A DNA stretch of 17,223 nucleotides from an uncultured Collinsella sp. Lineage in GTDB: Bacteria; Actinomycetota; Coriobacteriia; Coriobacteriales; Coriobacteriaceae. The position numbers and the translations under genes are program-made. Positions 1-7,207 of the stretch are shown piece by piece (within the stretch, counting starts at the first letter, position 1; each line of letters opens with the position of its first letter). Where the stretch lies: assembly GCA_900542275.1 (NCBI GenBank), contig UQMW01000046.1, positions 1 to 17,223 of the forward strand, in the 5' to 3' direction. The notes beneath the pieces were generated by a model. It was not told the origin of the DNA and searched no databases. It saw only the letters and a program-made list of their open reading frames with translations.

Positions 1-38
1 TTTTTAATAGTTATCTATTATTTAACGGGAGGAAATAA
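1..38 (+). CDS. erm(B): erm(B) 23S rRNA adenine N6-methyltransferase, 3' end only
   Basis: The window opens inside a codon. Bases 3-35 then read FNSYLLFNGRK, followed by TAA at 36-38, which is the C-terminus I recognise as ErmB (a protein of about 245 residues). Erm(B) dimethylates A2058 of 23S rRNA and gives resistance to macrolides, lincosamides and streptogramin B. Only the last 11 codons are visible, so it cannot be judged whether the full gene, its leader peptide and its promoter are intact. The following small ORF and palindrome match the usual downstream context of erm(B) as I remember it, which supports the call despite the short match. Confidence 0.85.
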   Translation, partial: FNSYLLFNGRK

Positions 39-42
39 TTCT

Positions 43-174
43 ATGAGTCGCTTTTTTAAATTTGGAAAGTTACACGTTACTAAAGGGAATGGAGATAAAT
101 TATTAGATATACTACTGACAGCTTCCAAGAAGCTAAAGAGGTCCCTAGCGCCTACGGGGAATTTGTATCGATAA
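43..174 (+). CDS. Small ORF downstream of erm(B), function unknown
   Basis: This 43-codon frame begins MSRFFKFGKLHVTKGNG and ends GNLYR before TAA at 172-174. GGGAGG at 27-32, inside the end of erm(B), sits about 10 bases before the ATG and could serve as ribosome-binding site, so erm(B) and this frame may be translationally coupled. The peptide is basic and has no recognisable domain. Its last 11 codons and stop lie in the left arm and loop of a long palindrome. It is in the same frame as the topoisomerase remnant that follows, with only the TAA at 172 between them. It is commonly seen next to erm(B); whether it is a functional peptide is unclear. Confidence 0.5.
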   Translation: MSRFFKFGKLHVTKGNGDKLLDILLTASKKLKRSLAPTGNLYR

Positions 175-206
175 GGGGTACAAATTCCCACTAAGCGCTC
201 GGGACC
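140..206. repeat. Long imperfect palindrome in the erm(B) segment
   Basis: Three blocks pair in nested order: GGTCCC (140-145) with GGGACC (201-206), AGCGC (147-151) with GCGCT (195-199), and GGGAATTTGTA (157-167) with TACAAATTCCC (179-189), around an 11-base loop. Small internal bulges separate the blocks. No T-tract follows, so it is not a classic terminator. Possible roles are a single-strand origin, a transfer or recombination site, or an RNA hairpin that stabilises the erm(B) transcript. From memory, near-identical blocks occur beside other Gram-positive resistance genes. Confidence 0.85.
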
Positions 207-468
207 CCTTGTAGGAAAATGTCCTAAGTGTGGCAACAATATTGTATTAAAAAAATCGTTTTATGGTTGTTCAAATTATCCTGAATGTAAGTTTACTTTA
301 GCTGAACATTTTAGAAAGAAAAAACTAACCAAAACGAATGTAAAAGAATTACTGGAGGGAAAAGAAACCCTGGTAAAAGGAATCAAAAACAAAGAGAAAA
401 AGCCCTACAATGCCGTTGTAAAAATTGGGGAAAAGGGATATATTGATTTTATCTCTTTTTCAAAATAA
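175..468 (+). pseudogene. Remnant of a type IA DNA topoisomerase C-terminus
   Basis: Reading from 211, the frame gives VGKCPKCGN, and later FYGCSNYPEC, then a lysine-rich tail ending in FISFSK at TAA 466-468. The pattern C-x2-C-x12-C-x5-C (first Cys at 220) is a topoisomerase C4 zinc finger, and the tail resembles the C-terminal repeat domain of TopB-type enzymes found on Gram-positive plasmids and conjugative elements. The TOPRIM and active-tyrosine domains are absent. There is no start codon with a ribosome-binding site, and upstream in frame lies the TAA at 172 inside the palindrome. It is therefore a truncated fragment, probably cut by the recombination that assembled the erm(B) region. 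Confidence 0.75.
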
Positions 469-518
469 ACATTTTTTTCAAAGGATTGCTTAGTCCTGAA
501 TAACATGCACTTTCGCTG

Positions 519-548
519 GAGGGTCGCTGTTTGGCGGCCCTCTTTTTT
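519..548 (+). terminator. Rho-independent terminator upstream of alaS
   Basis: GAGGGTCGC (519-527) pairs with GCGGCCCTC (534-542) through nine pairs including one G-U, with a 6-base loop and then six T (543-548). It is host-like in composition. It probably ended the native gene that once lay to the left, and now separates the erm(B) segment from alaS. An attenuator for alaS is less likely, because a promoter follows it. Confidence 0.75.
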
Positions 549-574
549 GCACAGGCGCAGTGGGATGGTAATAT
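547..574 (+). promoter_or_regulatory. Predicted sigma-70 promoter of alaS
   Basis: TTGCAC (547-552) and TAATAT (569-574) are separated by 16 bases, close to the -35/-10 consensus, and lie directly after the terminator T-tract. Transcription would start near 581, giving a leader of about 40 bases before the alaS ATG at 621. The acquired segment ends upstream of this promoter, so alaS expression should survive the insertion. Confidence 0.6.
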
Positions 575-620
575 CGTTACGTTTGAACTGTTTCGATGTG
601 AAACCGAGGAGATTCCCTCT

Positions 621-3278
621 ATGAGTGCTGACTACCCGTCAATGACTACGGCCGAGATTCGCTCTAAGTTCCTCAACTTCTTTGAGGAGCGCGGTCTTAA
701 GCTCTATCCTTCTTCGTCCCTCGTTCCCGACGACCCTTCGTTGCTGCTCGCCAACGCCGGCATGAACCAGTTTAAGGAGTACTACCAGGGCAAGAAGACC
801 ATGAAGGAGATCGGCGCGATCTCCTGCCAGAAGTGCGTTCGCACCAATGATATCGACTGCATCGGAGAGGACGGCCGTCATCTGTCCTTCTTTGAGATGC
901 TCGGCGACTTTTCCTTTGGCGGCGTCTCCAAGCAGCAGGCCTGCACTTGGGCCTTTGAGCTCATCACCAAGGAGTTCAAGCTGCCGCTCGACCGCCTGTA
1001 CTTCACCGTCTTTACCGAGGACGACGAGACCCATGACGTGTGGCGCTCCCTGGGCGTTGCCGAGGATCACATCTCGCGTCTGGGCGAGGACGACAACTTC
1101 TGGGCCGCTGGCCCCACCGGTCCCTGCGGTCCGTGCTCCGAGATCTACTTTGACATGGGCGAGGAGGTCGGTTGCGGCAGCCCCGACTGCAAGCCCGGCT
1201 GCGACTGCGACCGTTTCCTTGAGTTCTGGAACCTCGTGTTTACCCAGTACGACCGCCAGGAGGACGGCTCCATGCCGGAGCTGCCGCACCGCAACCTCGA
1301 TACGGGCATGGGTCTGGAGCGCATGGCCGCCATCATGCAGCACAAGACCGCTAACTACGACGGCGATCTGATGCAGCACCTCATCAAGCTCGGTGAGAAG
1401 ATCAGCGGCAAGACCTATGACGCCGACGATTACTCCGGCGCCAGCCGCTCCCTGCGCATCATCGCCGACCACTCCCGTGCCGTCGACTTTATGATCTCGG
1501 ATGGCATCCTTCCCGGTAATGAGGGTCGCGAGTACGTTTTGCGCCGTCTGCTCCGTCGTGCCGTGTTCCACGGCCGCCTGCTGGGCATCGAGGGCGCCTT
1601 CCTGACCAAGTTTATCGACGAGGTCAACGCCCAGATGGGCGAGGCCTATCCCGAGCTGCTCAAGAACGTCGCGCTCGTTAAGGGTATCGTCGCCTCCGAG
1701 GAGGAGCGTTTCTCCACGACGCTCGACAACGGCCGCGTTTACCTGGACGAGGCCCTGGCCGCGCTCGCCGACGGCGCCGTTCTTCCGGGCGACGTTGCCT
1801 TTAAGCTTCACGACACCTTTGGTTTCCCCATTGACCTGACTGTCGAGATTGCCTGCGCTGCCGGTCACGACGTCGATATGGATGGCTTTACCGCTTGCAT
1901 GGAGGACCAGAAGGCCCGCGCCCGCGCCAACGCCAAGGGCGATGCCTGGGGCAGCTTCAACGACGTTTGGGTCGAGCTTTCCGACAAGGTCGCCGCGACC
2001 GAGTTCGACGGCTATGACAACGACGTTATCGATGGCGCCAAGGTTGTCGCCCTCGTTCGCAACGGCGAGTCCGTCGAGTCCGTTGACGCCGGCGAGGACG
2101 TCGAGGTCGTGCTTGACCGCACCCCGTTCTACGCCGAGATGGGTGGCCAGCAGGGCGATGCCGGCAAGCTTTCCGCCGAGGGCGTTACGCTGACCGTTTC
2201 CGATACCAAGAACCACAATGGCCTGTATGCTCATGTCGCGCACGTTGCCGAGGGCACACTGACCGTCGGTGCTACCCTGACCGCGGCGCTCGATGCCGAG
2301 CGCCGTGGTTTCCTGCGCCGCAACCACACCGCCACCCACCTGCTCGACGCTGCGCTTAAGCAGGTCCTAGGTGAGCATGTCTCCCAGGCCGGCTCGCTCG
2401 TGACGCCCGAGCACCTGCGCTTTGACTTCACGCATTTCGAGGCCCTGTCCTCCGAGCAACTCAAGGCTGTCGAGGATCTGGTCAACCAGCAGATCTTCGC
2501 TTCCAAGCCGGTCGTGACCCGCGTCATGGGCATCGACGAGGCCAAGGCTGCCGGCGCTGTCGCCCTGTTTGGCGAGAAGTATGGCGACATCGTCCGCGTC
2601 GTCTCGGTGGGCGCCGAGGACCAGCCGTTCTCCCGCGAGCTCTGCGGTGGCACCCATGCCGCTAACACCGCCGAGATCGGTCTGTTCAAGATCATTTCCG
2701 AGTCCTCTACGGGCTCCAACGTCCGCCGTATCGAGGCCGTGACCTCTAAGGGTGCCCTCGACTACATGGCCGACCGTCTGGCGCTCGTCGACGCCGCTGC
2801 CGCTGCACTCAAGTGCCGCGTCGAAGAGGTTCCCGCCCGCGTGGAGAACCTGCAGGCCGAGCTGCGCGAGACGTCCAGCAAGCTCAAGAAGGCGCTCACC
2901 GGTGGCTCCTCCGATGCCATTTCCAGCGCCATCGACGGTGCTGTCGAGCTGAAGGGCTATAAGCTCGTTGTTGCTGAGCTTCAGGGCCTTGAGGCTGCCG
3001 ACCTGCGCAACGTGTGGGATACCGTGCATCAGAAGGTCGCCGGCCCTGTCGCCTGCGTCGTCGCCAGCGTGACCGAGAAGGGCACCCCGGCCCTGCTTGC
3101 CGCCGGCTCCGATGACGCCGTGAAGGCTGGTTTCCACGCCGGCAACGTGATCAAGCAGATCGCGGGCCTGGTCGACGGTCGCGGTGGCGGCCGTCCCAAC
3201 ATGGCCCAGGCCGGTGGCAAGAATGCTGCCGGTATCGCCGATGCCCTCGCGGCCGCCAAGACCGCGCTTGGCGCCTAA
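621..3278 (+). CDS. alaS: Alanyl-tRNA synthetase
   Basis: This enzyme charges tRNA-Ala and clears mischarged Ser/Gly-tRNA-Ala in the cytoplasm. It is 885 residues, normal for the family. The N-terminal class II catalytic core carries SFFEMLGDFSFGG, GPTGPCGPCSEIYFD and LDTGMGLERM. The editing domain shows the zinc ligands HTATH (His569, His573) and CGGTH (Cys675, His679). The C-terminal C-Ala domain ends with the glycine-rich GRGGGRPNMAQAGG. An in-frame TTG at 531 would extend the frame, but it lies in the terminator stem; GAGGAG at 606-611 sits nine bases before ATG 621, so 621 is chosen. It heads a probable operon running to the aroB-like gene. The acquired erm(B) DNA ends about 100 bases upstream. 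Confidence 0.97.
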   Translation: MSADYPSMTTAEIRSKFLNFFEERGLKLYPSSSLVPDDPSLLLANAGMNQFKEYYQGKKTMKEIGAISCQKCVRTNDIDCIGEDGRHLSFFEMLGDFSFGGVSKQQACTWAFELITKEFKLPLDRLYFTVFTEDDETHDVWRSLGVAEDHISRLGEDDNFWAAGPTGPCGPCSEIYFDMGEEVGCGSPDCKPGCDCDRFLEFWNLVFTQYDRQEDGSMPELPHRNLDTGMGLERMAAIMQHKTANYDGDLMQHLIKLGEKISGKTYDADDYSGASRSLRIIADHSRAVDFMISDGILPGNEGREYVLRRLLRRAVFHGRLLGIEGAFLTKFIDEVNAQMGEAYPELLKNVALVKGIVASEEERFSTTLDNGRVYLDEALAALADGAVLPGDVAFKLHDTFGFPIDLTVEIACAAGHDVDMDGFTACMEDQKARARANAKGDAWGSFNDVWVELSDKVAATEFDGYDNDVIDGAKVVALVRNGESVESVDAGEDVEVVLDRTPFYAEMGGQQGDAGKLSAEGVTLTVSDTKNHNGLYAHVAHVAEGTLTVGATLTAALDAERRGFLRRNHTATHLLDAALKQVLGEHVSQAGSLVTPEHLRFDFTHFEALSSEQLKAVEDLVNQQIFASKPVVTRVMGIDEAKAAGAVALFGEKYGDIVRVVSVGAEDQPFSRELCGGTHAANTAEIGLFKIISESSTGSNVRRIEAVTSKGALDYMADRLALVDAAAAALKCRVEEVPARVENLQAELRETSSKLKKALTGGSSDAISSAIDGAVELKGYKLVVAELQGLEAADLRNVWDTVHQKVAGPVACVVASVTEKGTPALLAAGSDDAVKAGFHAGNVIKQIAGLVDGRGGGRPNMAQAGGKNAAGIADALAAAKTALGA

Positions 3279-3295
3279 GAACCTAGGTTGTCGCT

Positions 3296-3724
3296 GTGGT
3301 CGCGCTTGCACTGGACATAGGGGAGACCAGGATCGGCATAGCCGTCTCGAGCCGTGATGGCAAGATGGCGATGCCTGTCAAGGTGCTTCCGGCTGCCGAG
3401 GTCACCGCTATGGCCAAGACGTTCCGTTACCTAGTCGAGGACTATGAGCCCGATATCCTGGTAAGCGGACGTCCCTTGACCATGGCCGGTGAGCCCGGCC
3501 CCCAGGCCGAGCGCGTCGCCGCCGTGGCACAAAAGATTGCCGACGAGCTCGAGCTTCCGTTGGAGTTTGAGGATGAGCGTCTGTCCTCGCAAGAGGCCAA
3601 GCGCATTCTTCGAGAGCAGGGACTCAACGAAAAGCAGATGAGGGGCAAGATCGACATGATCGCCGCCAGCCTGTTCTTGCAGACATGGCTCGATCGTAAA
3701 AACGAGGAGGTTCAGCATGCCTAG
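3296..3724 (+). CDS. ruvX: Putative pre-16S rRNA nuclease RuvX/YqgF
   Basis: The 142-residue protein has the usual length of the RNase H-fold YqgF family, which takes part in 16S rRNA 5'-end maturation and was earlier proposed as a Holliday junction resolvase. Visible motifs are LALDIGETRIGIAVS near the N-terminus with the first acidic residue (Asp7), the FEDERLSS block and KIDMIAAS near the C-terminus with the last acidic residue. The start is the GTG at 3296, 17 bases after the alaS stop, with no clear Shine-Dalgarno sequence, so translation may depend on coupling to alaS. It overlaps mltG by eight bases. An alaS - yqgF - mltG arrangement is common in Gram-positive and actinobacterial genomes, which supports the call. 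Confidence 0.92.
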   Translation: MVALALDIGETRIGIAVSSRDGKMAMPVKVLPAAEVTAMAKTFRYLVEDYEPDILVSGRPLTMAGEPGPQAERVAAVAQKIADELELPLEFEDERLSSQEAKRILREQGLNEKQMRGKIDMIAASLFLQTWLDRKNEEVQHA

Positions 3725-5072
3725 CGCTTCCGATCCGCGCCAGCAGAATCGTACACGGCAGCCCGCGCCGCGCCCCGCTCAGCCTGGCCAGCGCCCAGCG
3801 CAGCCGATGCAGCGTTCGGCTCAACCTACTCAGCGTGCTGCTCAGCAGCCCGGCACTCGTCCCTCGCAGCCCGCTGGCGGCGCTCGTTTTAAGCAGCAGG
3901 CTCCTGTCCAGCGCACGCAGGGGCAGGCCCGGCAATCACGCTCCCACGCACATCATGCTCATGGCTCGCACGGCGTTGCTCCGGCCACGCGCTCGAGCTA
4001 TAAAACGCACTCCTGCCGTGGTGCCCAAAAGAAAAGCTCCCCGGTGCCCATGATGATCGGTGGCGTCGCCGCCGTGCTTGCGCTTGTCGCGATCGTTTTC
4101 TTTGTCGTGCCAGCCGTCAAGGGCTTCTTTGCCGGTGAGGATGCGAATGTCGCTGCTGGCCAGCAAGTTACTATCACGATTCCCGATGGTGCCTCGGGTG
4201 ACACCATCGCTTCGATTCTCTCCGAGAACCATATCGTCGATAATCCCAAGGATTATTACGCGGCGGTCAAAAAGCTCAACGCCGACATGTCGCTTAAACC
4301 GGGTAAGTATTCGTTCACCACGCTCATGGACGCGACCAAGGTCGTTCGGCAGCTCATGGAAGGCCCCAATGCGGGCTCCGATGCGCTGACTATTCCTGAG
4401 GGCCTGACGGTTGACCAGGTCGCCGACCGTGTGGCCAAGGCGTACGACAGCATTTCTAAGGAGGACTTCCTTAACCAAGCTAAGGCGAGCAATTATGTGA
4501 ATGATTACGCTTTCCTTAAAGACGCTGCAAACGATTCGCTCGAGGGCTTCCTATTCCCCAAGACCTATTCGTTGGGTAAGGACCCGTCTGCCGATGATGT
4601 GATTCGCGCCATGCTTGACCAGTTTAAGGCCGAGTATAAGTCGCTTGACTTTGCCAGCTGCGAGGCCAAGATCAAGGAGCGCTATGGCGTGGAGATGTCC
4701 GATTACGACATCGTTAACCTTGCCTCGATCGTCGAGCGCGAGGGCCTCAACGCCGATCAGCGCGCGCATGTGGCATCGGTTTTCTATAACCGTCTGGCGG
4801 GCAAGCTCGATGGTCTGTGCTACCTCAATAGCGATGCGACCATGATGTATGTCACCGGCGGCGAGGTTACCGCCGACGACCTGCAGAGCGATAGCCCGTA
4901 TAACACCTATAAGCACGAGGGCCTGCCGCCCACGCCCATCTGCTCTCCGTCGCTCGAGGCGCTCAAGGCCACCCTTGAGCCGACCGACTCCGATGATCTG
5001 TATTTCTTCATTACACAGGACAAGGAGTATTTCTCGAAGACCTACGAAGAGCACCAACAGTCTTGGAATTGA
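3717..5072 (+). CDS. mltG: Endolytic murein transglycosylase MltG (YceG-like)
   Basis: MltG cleaves nascent glycan strands at the cytoplasmic membrane and so limits glycan chain length. The 451-residue protein has three parts: a basic, disordered cytoplasmic tail rich in Gln, Pro and Arg (residues 1-108), one membrane helix (about 110-131), then an extracytoplasmic part. That part carries a LysM-like region and the YceG catalytic domain. The domain shows LASIVEREG with the expected catalytic glutamate (Glu340) and the conserved SPYNTYKHEGLPPTPI block. The start ATG is set by GAGGAGG at 3704-3710. The tail of over 100 residues is longer than in E. coli MltG and could be a protein-interaction region; that is inference. 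Confidence 0.93.
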   Translation: MPSASDPRQQNRTRQPAPRPAQPGQRPAQPMQRSAQPTQRAAQQPGTRPSQPAGGARFKQQAPVQRTQGQARQSRSHAHHAHGSHGVAPATRSSYKTHSCRGAQKKSSPVPMMIGGVAAVLALVAIVFFVVPAVKGFFAGEDANVAAGQQVTITIPDGASGDTIASILSENHIVDNPKDYYAAVKKLNADMSLKPGKYSFTTLMDATKVVRQLMEGPNAGSDALTIPEGLTVDQVADRVAKAYDSISKEDFLNQAKASNYVNDYAFLKDAANDSLEGFLFPKTYSLGKDPSADDVIRAMLDQFKAEYKSLDFASCEAKIKERYGVEMSDYDIVNLASIVEREGLNADQRAHVASVFYNRLAGKLDGLCYLNSDATMMYVTGGEVTADDLQSDSPYNTYKHEGLPPTPICSPSLEALKATLEPTDSDDLYFFITQDKEYFSKTYEEHQQSWN

Positions 5073-5074
5073 TC

Positions 5075-5572
5075 ATGAGGATTTTTAGCCCCAAACGATA
5101 TGTTGCCTCAGTCGACCGCATCGACCTCGATACCCTGTGGGCCGACGGCAAGCGAGCCATTCTACTCGACCGCGACAACACCCTGGTGCCGCGCGATACC
5201 GAGCGGGTTCCTGCAGCGGTTTCCGCTTGGCTCGAAGCCGCCCATGCCAAGGGCTTTAAGCTGTGTATGGTGTCCAATAACTGGCATCGCGATCAGGTCA
5301 TGGCATCGGCGCGCGAGTTGGGGCTCGAGGCCATCAGCCACGCCATGAAGCCCGCCCCGTTTGCCCTCAAAGCGGGCCTTAAACGCCTAGGTGCTACGGC
5401 TAACGAGGCCGTGCTGATCGGTGACCAGCTTTACACGGACGTGTGGAGCGGTAACCTTGCCGGCGTTGACACTATTTTGGTCAAGCCGCAGGCAACCCAG
5501 GACCTGTGGTACACGCAGATCTTCCGTGTTTTTGAGCGCCGGGCCCTGCGCGACCTTCCCTGCGAGGAATAG
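5075..5572 (+). CDS. YqeG family HAD IIIA-type phosphatase
   Basis: This 165-residue HAD-superfamily hydrolase resembles Bacillus YqeG, a predicted phosphatase of unsettled substrate. All HAD motifs are present: motif I LLDRDNTLV (nucleophile Asp32, acid Asp34), motif II MVSNN (Ser67), motif III lysine at Lys92 in MKPAPFALK, and motif IV LIGDQLYTDV (Asp117, Asp122). Two in-frame TTG codons, at 5063 and 5069, could give a slightly longer protein, but the family begins at about MRIFSPKRYV, so ATG 5075 is chosen. There is no strong ribosome-binding site, and the mltG stop lies two bases upstream, so coupled translation is likely. YqeG genes often neighbour aro genes in Gram-positive bacteria, as here. 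Confidence 0.88.
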   Translation: MRIFSPKRYVASVDRIDLDTLWADGKRAILLDRDNTLVPRDTERVPAAVSAWLEAAHAKGFKLCMVSNNWHRDQVMASARELGLEAISHAMKPAPFALKAGLKRLGATANEAVLIGDQLYTDVWSGNLAGVDTILVKPQATQDLWYTQIFRVFERRALRDLPCEE

Positions 5573-5580
5573 GTCTCGCC

Positions 5581-6114
5581 ATGTCTCAGCACATCAAACA
5601 CGGCTGCGACCATATCTTCTTTATCGGCTTTTTGGGTGCGGGCAAGTCGACGCTTGCGCGCAACGTGGGCATTATGTTCAAGCGTCGATTCATCGATACC
5701 GATCGTTTGGTTGTACGTCGATGCGGCAAATCCGTGACCGAGATATTTGAGACGGAGGGCGAGGATCGTTTTCGCGAGCTCGAGACCTCGGCGCTCCGTT
5801 CGCTTCAAAGTGAGCGCAGTCTGCTGGTATCGTGCGGAGGTGGCATCGTCGAGACGCCGGTGAACATTGAACTGATGCATGATATGGGCACCTGCGTGTA
5901 CCTCGAAGGTGACTTTGAGGACTCGTTGCGTCAGATTCGCCGCTCCGATACCCGGCCCGATTTCCGCTCGCCCGAGCATGCTGCGCGCCTGTTTGAGCAT
6001 CGCCGTCCGCTGTATCGTCAGGCAGCCGATATTACCCTTGATATTCGCAACAAGTCCTTTGAGGATGTTTCCTACCTTTGTGCCGAGATGCTTTTGGAGC
6101 GTGGACTGCTATGA
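5581..6114 (+). CDS. aroK: Shikimate kinase
   Basis: It phosphorylates shikimate at the 3-hydroxyl with ATP, step five of the shikimate pathway to chorismate. At 177 residues it is the usual size. The P-loop is GFLGAGKST (residues 16-24). Shikimate-binding residues are visible as DTD (39-41), EDRFRELE (Arg65 region) and CGGG (85-88). The lid shows RRSDTRPDF (about 120-128), and the C-terminal adenine-side block is HRRPLYRQAADITL. The ATG at 5581 follows the preceding stop by eight bases, with AGG-rich sequence upstream. The stop overlaps the next ATG (ATGA). The enzyme looks intact, in contrast to the degenerate aroB-like gene after it. Confidence 0.93.
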   Translation: MSQHIKHGCDHIFFIGFLGAGKSTLARNVGIMFKRRFIDTDRLVVRRCGKSVTEIFETEGEDRFRELETSALRSLQSERSLLVSCGGGIVETPVNIELMHDMGTCVYLEGDFEDSLRQIRRSDTRPDFRSPEHAARLFEHRRPLYRQAADITLDIRNKSFEDVSYLCAEMLLERGLL

Positions 6115-7201
6115 TTCGCCGTCAACTTATCAATTTCCAAAACCGCAGTGTCGATGTCCGCGTCGGATTGGGCGCGTTCGAGGAGCTGTCGCGCATGTTT
6201 GCCTCGGCCGTGGGCAAGCCTAAGCGCGCGATGGTGGTTTGGAACGACGTTACATCCGAGCGTTTTGGCGAGGTCGTCGAGCATGCGCTGATCGACGCCG
6301 GTTTTGCCGTGTCGCTGCTCGTCCTCGAGGTTTCGCCTTCCGGCGCTACGCTGGCCGATGCCGATACCGTCTTTGGCGCCCTGTCGGTTAACGGCATTAC
6401 CTGCGACGATCTCGTTGTCGCTGTCGGCGACACGGCGACCTGCTCGGTCGTTTGCTGGTGTGCTAATCAGTGGTGCGGTCGCACCGAGTGCGCCTTGCTG
6501 CCGACGACGTTCGACGCCATGCTCACGGTCGCGACGACCATGAAGCCGCTCGTCGCCTCGTCGGCGAATGCGCTTCCCGCTATCGCGTTCCGTCCCGAGC
6601 CGGGCTTGGTCGTGTGTGACCTCGACCTTGTTCGCGAGGCGGACCCCGAGGACCTCAAGCTCGGCTATGTGATACTTGTTGGCACCATGCTTTCGAGCAG
6701 CAAGTCCCGTTGGAATCAGTTTACTGAGACCGTCCCCGAGATTCTCGCGGACGAGGAGGTTGCGCTCGTCAATGCCGTTCAGTGGTCTCAGACTGCCCGC
6801 AAGGACGTACTGATGGCCACGAACCCGAGCGCCCGCCATGCACTCGATTTTGGCAAGACAGGGGAGCGTACCCTGCGCGCCTGCTTGGGCGATGCCGCTT
6901 CGCAGATCCCCGCCTACCAGCTGTTGTCCGAGGGCATGCGCTTTGAGGCGCGCCTAGCACATGATGCCTGCGACTTCGATATCGATTACGTCTTTGATGT
7001 CGATGACTGCCTAGAGGACTTTGGTATCTGGAGCCTGCCGCATATATCGAGGAGTTCCGCAGGCAGCAGTTTGTCCGCTCGAACCGCAGCATGTTGCCGC
7101 TGCCCGCGGCACTCGGCGCCATTCGTCTAACGAACGTTGAGGACGAGGTTCTGGAGCGCCATGCTCATGCCTACTTGGCATCTCGCAAAGAACTTCTCTA
7201 A
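6111..7201 (+). pseudogene. aroB: Degenerate and frameshifted 3-dehydroquinate synthase-like gene
   Basis: Position after aroK and the overall sequence pattern identify an AroB homologue, for example LADADTVFGAL, LLPTTFDAML and VVCDLDLV. The family's catalytic motifs are missing. The glycine-rich NAD site (GGGVVGD) reads VVAVGDTATC near residue 103. The DSSVGGKTAVN segment reads TVATTMKPLVAS near 139-150. The glutamate after LAEVIK is absent, and the metal-binding GHTFGHAIE reads FGKTGERTLR (247-256). In addition the frame breaks: from 6111 it runs to TAA 7128-7130 (339 codons). The AroB-like C-terminus (YIEEFRRQQF to ASRKELL) lies in another frame, from about 7031 to TAA 7199-7201. One extra C near 7028 would restore FGILEPAAYIEEF and about 363 residues, the normal length. 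It is either a decaying gene or a non-catalytic paralogue with a recent or sequencing frameshift. Confidence 0.8.
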
Positions 7202-7207
7202 GATTTA

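Larger units (their letters stand above)
1..500. mobile_element. Edge of an acquired Firmicutes-type erm(B) resistance segment
   Basis: This stretch is clearly A+T-rich, while everything after about 510 is G+C-rich. It carries, in order, the 3' end of erm(B), a small ORF, a long palindrome and a topoisomerase C-terminal remnant, an order I recall from erm(B) regions of Gram-positive plasmids and conjugative elements. No transposase, integrase or terminal repeat is visible, so the element type cannot be named. The right boundary is approximate: the topoisomerase frame stops at 468, and host-like sequence begins between about 480 and 518. The composition break is seen directly; the origin is inference from recognised sequence. 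Confidence 0.85.

Noticed and set aside
18..239. 73-codon minus-strand frame across erm(B) end and palindrome
   Set aside because: It runs antisense to the erm(B) end and the small ORF and crosses the palindrome. It has no domain, and no ribosome-binding site that I trust.
519..620. T-box or other riboswitch in the alaS leader
   Set aside because: No T-box core sequence is visible, and a promoter lies after the hairpin, so the hairpin would not be in the alaS transcript.
639..2339. 566-codon open frame on the minus strand opposite alaS
   Set aside because: This is the antisense shadow of alaS codon bias, with no domain or start signal.
2367..3311. 314-codon minus-strand frame opposite the end of alaS
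   Set aside because: It lies opposite a conserved gene and its composition is typical of antisense shadows.
7007..7031. Programmed -1 ribosomal frameshift in the aroB-like gene
   Set aside because: No slippery heptamer or suitable downstream structure is seen; a one-base deletion explains the break more simply.
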